From assembly GCA_947034885.2 (NCBI GenBank), contig OZ019759.1, positions 5,706,501 through 5,770,500 on the forward strand: 64,000 nt of DNA, written 5' to 3'. The translations under genes and the position numbers were made by a program. The notes beneath the pieces are model-generated. The model saw only the letters and a program-made list of their open reading frames with translations, was not told the DNA's origin and searched no databases. Each line of letters begins with the position of its first letter. Within the stretch, counting starts at the first letter, position 1. Positions 60,001-64,000 of the stretch are shown one piece after another. The stretch comes from Thuidium tamariscinum (Eukaryota > Streptophyta > Bryopsida > Hypnales > Thuidiaceae).

Positions 60001-63000
60001 TTCAAACGTACTTGTATTTTACAAGTTTCAACCCCTAATGCCTTGAGGTGCGTTTCTTGGCATTGAATAAAATTTTGGGGTTGCTCACTAGGAATGCAAT
60101 TTTCTTTTTTTGCTGACATCTTCGCAGAAGATGTGCAAAAGGATGAGCTAGTTGGCCCAATTGTTATGGTACCTTTTCATTGTGTGGTTCAAAAAAAGGG
60201 GCATGGTGTGTCGTTATTATGATGAAGGGGGCAGCAACATCATTTGAAAAAACTTATGTGAAAAACCTTGTTGTATTTAGTTGAATTCATAATTTGATTG
60301 TGCAGGTTCTTATAGGCAAAGGAAGCTTTGTGTCATTCAATGTGAAGAAGGAGTCAGTCCGTACTTTAACATTCTAGTTTCCCATTACGTATAGTTTAAT
60401 AAATTAGATACCTTCTTCAAACTAAAATTGTTCATAATTATTGACTCGTCCTTCCAAATGGGATGAAACAGAGCTTTCAATGTCTGTAAAAAACGGAAGA
60501 ATGAATATGAAATGCCACTTTTCGAAAAAGTTGTTGGAAAAAGTTGTTTCAGGTGCACTTATTGTCCCCTTAGTAAAGAGAAGCACATATCATGCTATAG
60601 TTTTTGAACAACAAAATTAGAAGGTACGAAAATTGTCAAGCCTTACAGCTAATCCTTGGGCACACGTTCTGTAAACATTTTAGGGGAAAAAAACAAGAAC
60701 TCCATTTTTATGGAGCTGCCCAGGAAATATATATAATGCCAATAAACGCACCTGAAGTCTTCAGAGGTTTTCTCAACCGCCTTGTTGAAAGAGCTCATTG
60801 GTTTAAAGCCCAATTTAGAATGCCGTAGGAATTACTCAAATTTTAGATGCTATTTTTAATATGAATGCAAAAAAACAGAAATTTAAGAAAAAAAGGGACA
60901 ATTCCCTAATGAAAAAGAACAAGGTAAGAGACCACAGAGAATGCAGTAAGAAGTGGAGCACGTCGTTTTAATTTTATATCACGACGAACAATTGTTAGAA
61001 GACTTCTCTACGAACTTAATTCTCAACAAAGCAAGGCTAATGACCGCATTTGAATCAGACTAAATGCAATCATAACATTAACAAATTTGAAATGTTACAT
61101 GCTGCTTTCATCAATGTAAATGTTGTGTGAATACGGTGGGCACTTCTTATAGTGCTCTTCATTGAATTGCTCTCCTTTGTTACCATAATTAGTAGTTGTT
61201 CATTATGTTTTATCTTCTTTCATAATGCAATAATTTATGATTTAAAAAAAAAGGGAGTTCTGTCACTGGTTCAATTATTATATTTTTTTTTTGACACAAA
61301 GAAAGGGAACCTTTACTGGAAGACAAAATAAAATACAAACATCCAAACGCATGTGTAGTGATTATGTGATAGAGAGAAGTATGGAGAAATGCGTTTCAAT
61401 TATTAGTAATGTTGTTTTAGAAATGGAAACTTTTGTCTACCTAATATTGTATTCCCTAAGTGCCTGGTATTCACAAAGAGAATTTCACTAAGGCATTGAA
61501 GTTCACCTATATTTTTATGTAGGTAGTCTTTCACCGAAATATACAGGAATTCTTATGTCTGATGATTATGGCAAGGTTTATTCAATATGATTTCGTACCA
61601 TGGAAGCAATGATACTTCACATCACGCAGGGCTCCGAACTCTGCTTGCAATGATTTCAGAAATCTCCCATGAGTGCTTTGTTTGAATTTGATGATGCCAC
61701 AAATTTGCACATGATTCTGTCTGATGGAACTGTGTGCCCTCCACGAGCAGTGAATATCCACTGTATTTTCAAAAAGAAAAAAGAAAAAAAGAAAGTCCAC
61801 TATATTCAAAGTATGCAATGAGAAAGTCAGATGCTCTCTTTATCAGTCAGTGTGGCAGAAGGAAAGAAGGAAGTCAATTACGTTGGTTTATATTACTACT
61901 TGAAATTAATTTAATTTCTAAGGGATCTGAAATGGTATGTGGCAGAGAAGGTAGGTTTTCTGCATTCAATTGTTGATTACTATTCTAACAGTGAAAAGTA
62001 CGATGCTTTTGGCAAAAGCCTTTCTCAGATTGACCTCAACCCAGAAAGGTTCATTATGTTTTCACCAGGAATGCTCATGAACTAGCATTTCTAATGCAAG
62101 TGCTACTCTTTCTGTGAAACACATTGTTCACTCATGTAACCATAAGATCTGGTGTTGATGTGGTTTTAAAGAATGTGGAGTTAAATTTTGAAATAGTCAC
62201 ACTGTAAATTGCAAGATATAAGCATATGAGCTGACAAAAATGGTTTTTTCCTCCCTCGAGAATCCGGAGAGAAGCAATTAATAAGGACTCGTTCGTGTGA
62301 AAGAGAAGTAGAAATGTTGGTTACTGTAGGAATTCATACTTCAATGCAAGTTGGCTGCATTATAAAGAAGTTTGAAAACATTTGGAATTGTACAACGATT
62401 GAATAAAATGAGTAAGTAAAAAAGAGTAACAAATGAGTGGAATCACTGAATTTTGAAGTTTGTATTCATGATATTGGAAATTGTCAATCCCAATAGTTGA
62501 AACGTTGTTATAAACAATGTGCACCTACTTTTTTATATTTTCATTCTCGACATATGAAGAATTTGAGTATATGAAGCATTTCTTTTTTTTTTGAATTCTG
62601 AAGACTCTATATCTGGCCACGCACTACCCCAATTTAACCACTCAACAACCGCCGAGTCACCGTGGAGGAGGAAGCAGGTTCTGCATTTTTTTCTTCAACA
62701 AAGACCATTTGAGGAAGCGACTGTTCTTTTGTTGTAAACAATTTAAAATAATGATGTGAAATGCAACCAAAGTCAATATCGAAGTTATCCCACGATACAA
62801 ATTCTGAGCAAGGCAATGTAATGTCCACAGCATGTCGAGACAATGTAGACTTCCTAAAATATATATATACAATAATGCAGTCCAATTCTTCATCAGCATC
62901 ATGGTGCACAATGTTAAGTCAAGTACCCCCAAAAAATAGAGGAGGAACTCATCTTTTGCTATCTAGAGATTGTTCAGAAGCCATTCATCGACCACAGAAC

Positions 63001-63184
63001 ATCACCCGCATTGTTCCTAGTTGAAATCTTTTTAACTTTTGACTCATTGATTGGAATGGATTGACTCACAAGTTCCCAGGTTTGTATAAATGTGGATAAC
63101 CAATTTGAAATTGTACTTCTACGAAAATATATCCTAAGAAGTTGTCGCAGCTGCACATGGTGTTCGCCGAGTAAAGAAAATAAC
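57087..63184. other. AT-rich, no supportable gene
   Basis: An ATT simple repeat at about 57881-57905, several homopolymer runs, and short stretches resembling the TTAACCCC elements (for example 60028 and 62380-62500). No gene, RNA or complete element is supportable. Confidence 0.4.
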
Positions 63185-63190
63185 ATATAT

Positions 63191-63434
63191 GGTCAATCTC
63201 GTTAAAATGGCGGTATTCCGAGTGCCATTTTTCCATATTCTAGTGCCACTTTTTCATATTCCATGTGCCCCTTTGACAAATTTCAACTGTCATTTTGACA
63301 TATTTTGTGTACCATTATGACATAGATGCATAGTGGTAGAGGAAAAAAATGTGCCATTTTAACGGAATGTTGTGCCATTTTAACGGAATATCATGCCATT
63401 TTAATGGACTATCGCCATTTTAACGAAATTGACC
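63191..63434. mobile_element. Foldback MITE, 244 bp
   Basis: The ends GGTCAATCTCGTTAAAATGG and the reverse complement of GGTCAATTTCGTTAAAATGG (one mismatch), flanked by ATATAT on both sides (63185-63190 and 63435-63440). The interior is made of TGCCATTTTAACGGAAT-like and TGCCATTTTTCCATATT-like short tandem units. Confidence 0.75.
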
Positions 63435-63524
63435 ATATATCCTGCCATTCCTTCTTAACTCCATAAGGATGGACGCATTACTTGGATTGGAAACCACTCG
63501 GAATTGCCATATCTAGTCAATTGT

Positions 63525-64000
63525 GACTAATGCTCTTAGAAGTCATTAATCACATTAGTCATAATTTGTCAAGTCTCCCTAATTACATGCCTTCTCCAAT
63601 TTGGAATTGTTCCAGAACTTCCCAACCCTTGGAAAAGGTTCCAAATAAGCAATTCATGAAAAAGAATTGGAAAAATAGAAGACCAACCATTTTCAAATTG
63701 AAATGAAGGGTTTAGGCAATCAAAAAATTGTTGAAATATCCCAAAGTGTCCAATGATTATAACAACTTCCACATAGTTGCTTCTTACCATCTTAAACATA
63801 CGTAAAAAGTTTTGGAAAATTTCACACATCCCATCAAAAGCTTCGCCTAATTCTTTCAATTTTGACTAATGTGACTAATACCCCCCAAGGGCATTAGTCA
63901 CGTTAGTCACAGTTTGCCCAAGTCTCCCTAATTACGTGCATTCTCCAATTTGGAATTGTCCCTGAACTTCCTAGTACTTGGAATAGGTCCTAACAAAGCA
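63525..64000. repeat. Two direct copies of a TTAGTCA repeat, running off the window
   Basis: CACATTAGTCATAATTTGTC at about 63551 is matched by CACGTTAGTCACAGTTTGCC at about 63899, each followed by related sequence (AAGTCTCCCTAATTAC). The copies are about 348 bp apart; the second is cut by the window end. Confidence 0.65.

Noticed and set aside
63525-64000. Long terminal repeat pair of a retrotransposon
   Set aside because: The copies are only about 350 bp apart, with no TG...CA ends, primer site or coding sequence between them.

Overview
This is AT-rich, repeat-dense eukaryotic nuclear DNA. A plant-type B3 DNA-binding exon (54.5-55.0 kb), GT-AG introns, hAT and CACTA transposons and a short TTTAGGG-like patch point to a green plant or green alga. 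The most distinctive signal is a 22,695-bp hAT-type DNA transposon at 19585-42279. It has 15-bp terminal inverted repeats (one mismatch), a perfect 8-bp target duplication ACCTGGAC, and four intronless genes. These are a protein-kinase-like gene and a gene for a protein with a Gly/Tyr-rich tail (both minus strand), then a coiled-coil/RING gene and the hAT transposase (both plus strand). GC-rich arrays of GTCCGCC/GGCGGAC lie at both ends and directly upstream of each of the four start codons, each promoter array carrying a TATA-like box. This looks like one regulatory and transposition code for the whole element.

Layout. 1.6-7.5 kb: a minus-strand spliced gene with seven recognisable exons, all separated by phase-0 introns. 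Its last exon is interrupted by a 362-bp CACTA-type foldback MITE. 7.5-14.9 kb: scattered minus-strand exon-like pieces. 14.96-15.21 kb: a second CACTA MITE. 19.2-19.58 and 42.28-43.15 kb: minus-strand coding-like host sequence flanking the giant element. 24.25-25.56 kb: a 176-bp satellite next to the kinase promoter. 28-31, 39.8-41.8 and 47.9-57.1 kb: AT-rich elements ending in TTAACCCCTAAAGGACC-like inverted repeats, some nested. 48.11-48.39 and 63.19-63.43 kb: two more MITEs. 54.5-55.8 kb: minus-strand coding-like exons including the B3 domain. Most of the remainder is AT-rich sequence without a supportable gene.

In-frame stops. Most long reading frames (the seven-exon gene, three of the four transposon genes, the B3 exon and two flanking frames) contain isolated in-frame TAG or TAA codons but no TGA and, by eye, no frameshift, and coding-like sequence continues afterwards. 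This fits a UAR=Gln nuclear code, as known in some ulvophyte green algae (Dasycladales, Cladophorales, Trentepohliales). Nonsense decay or readthrough remains possible, and the kinase gene, which ends cleanly at TAG, argues the other way. Taxon and code are inferences. The transposon boundaries and repeats are read directly from the sequence.
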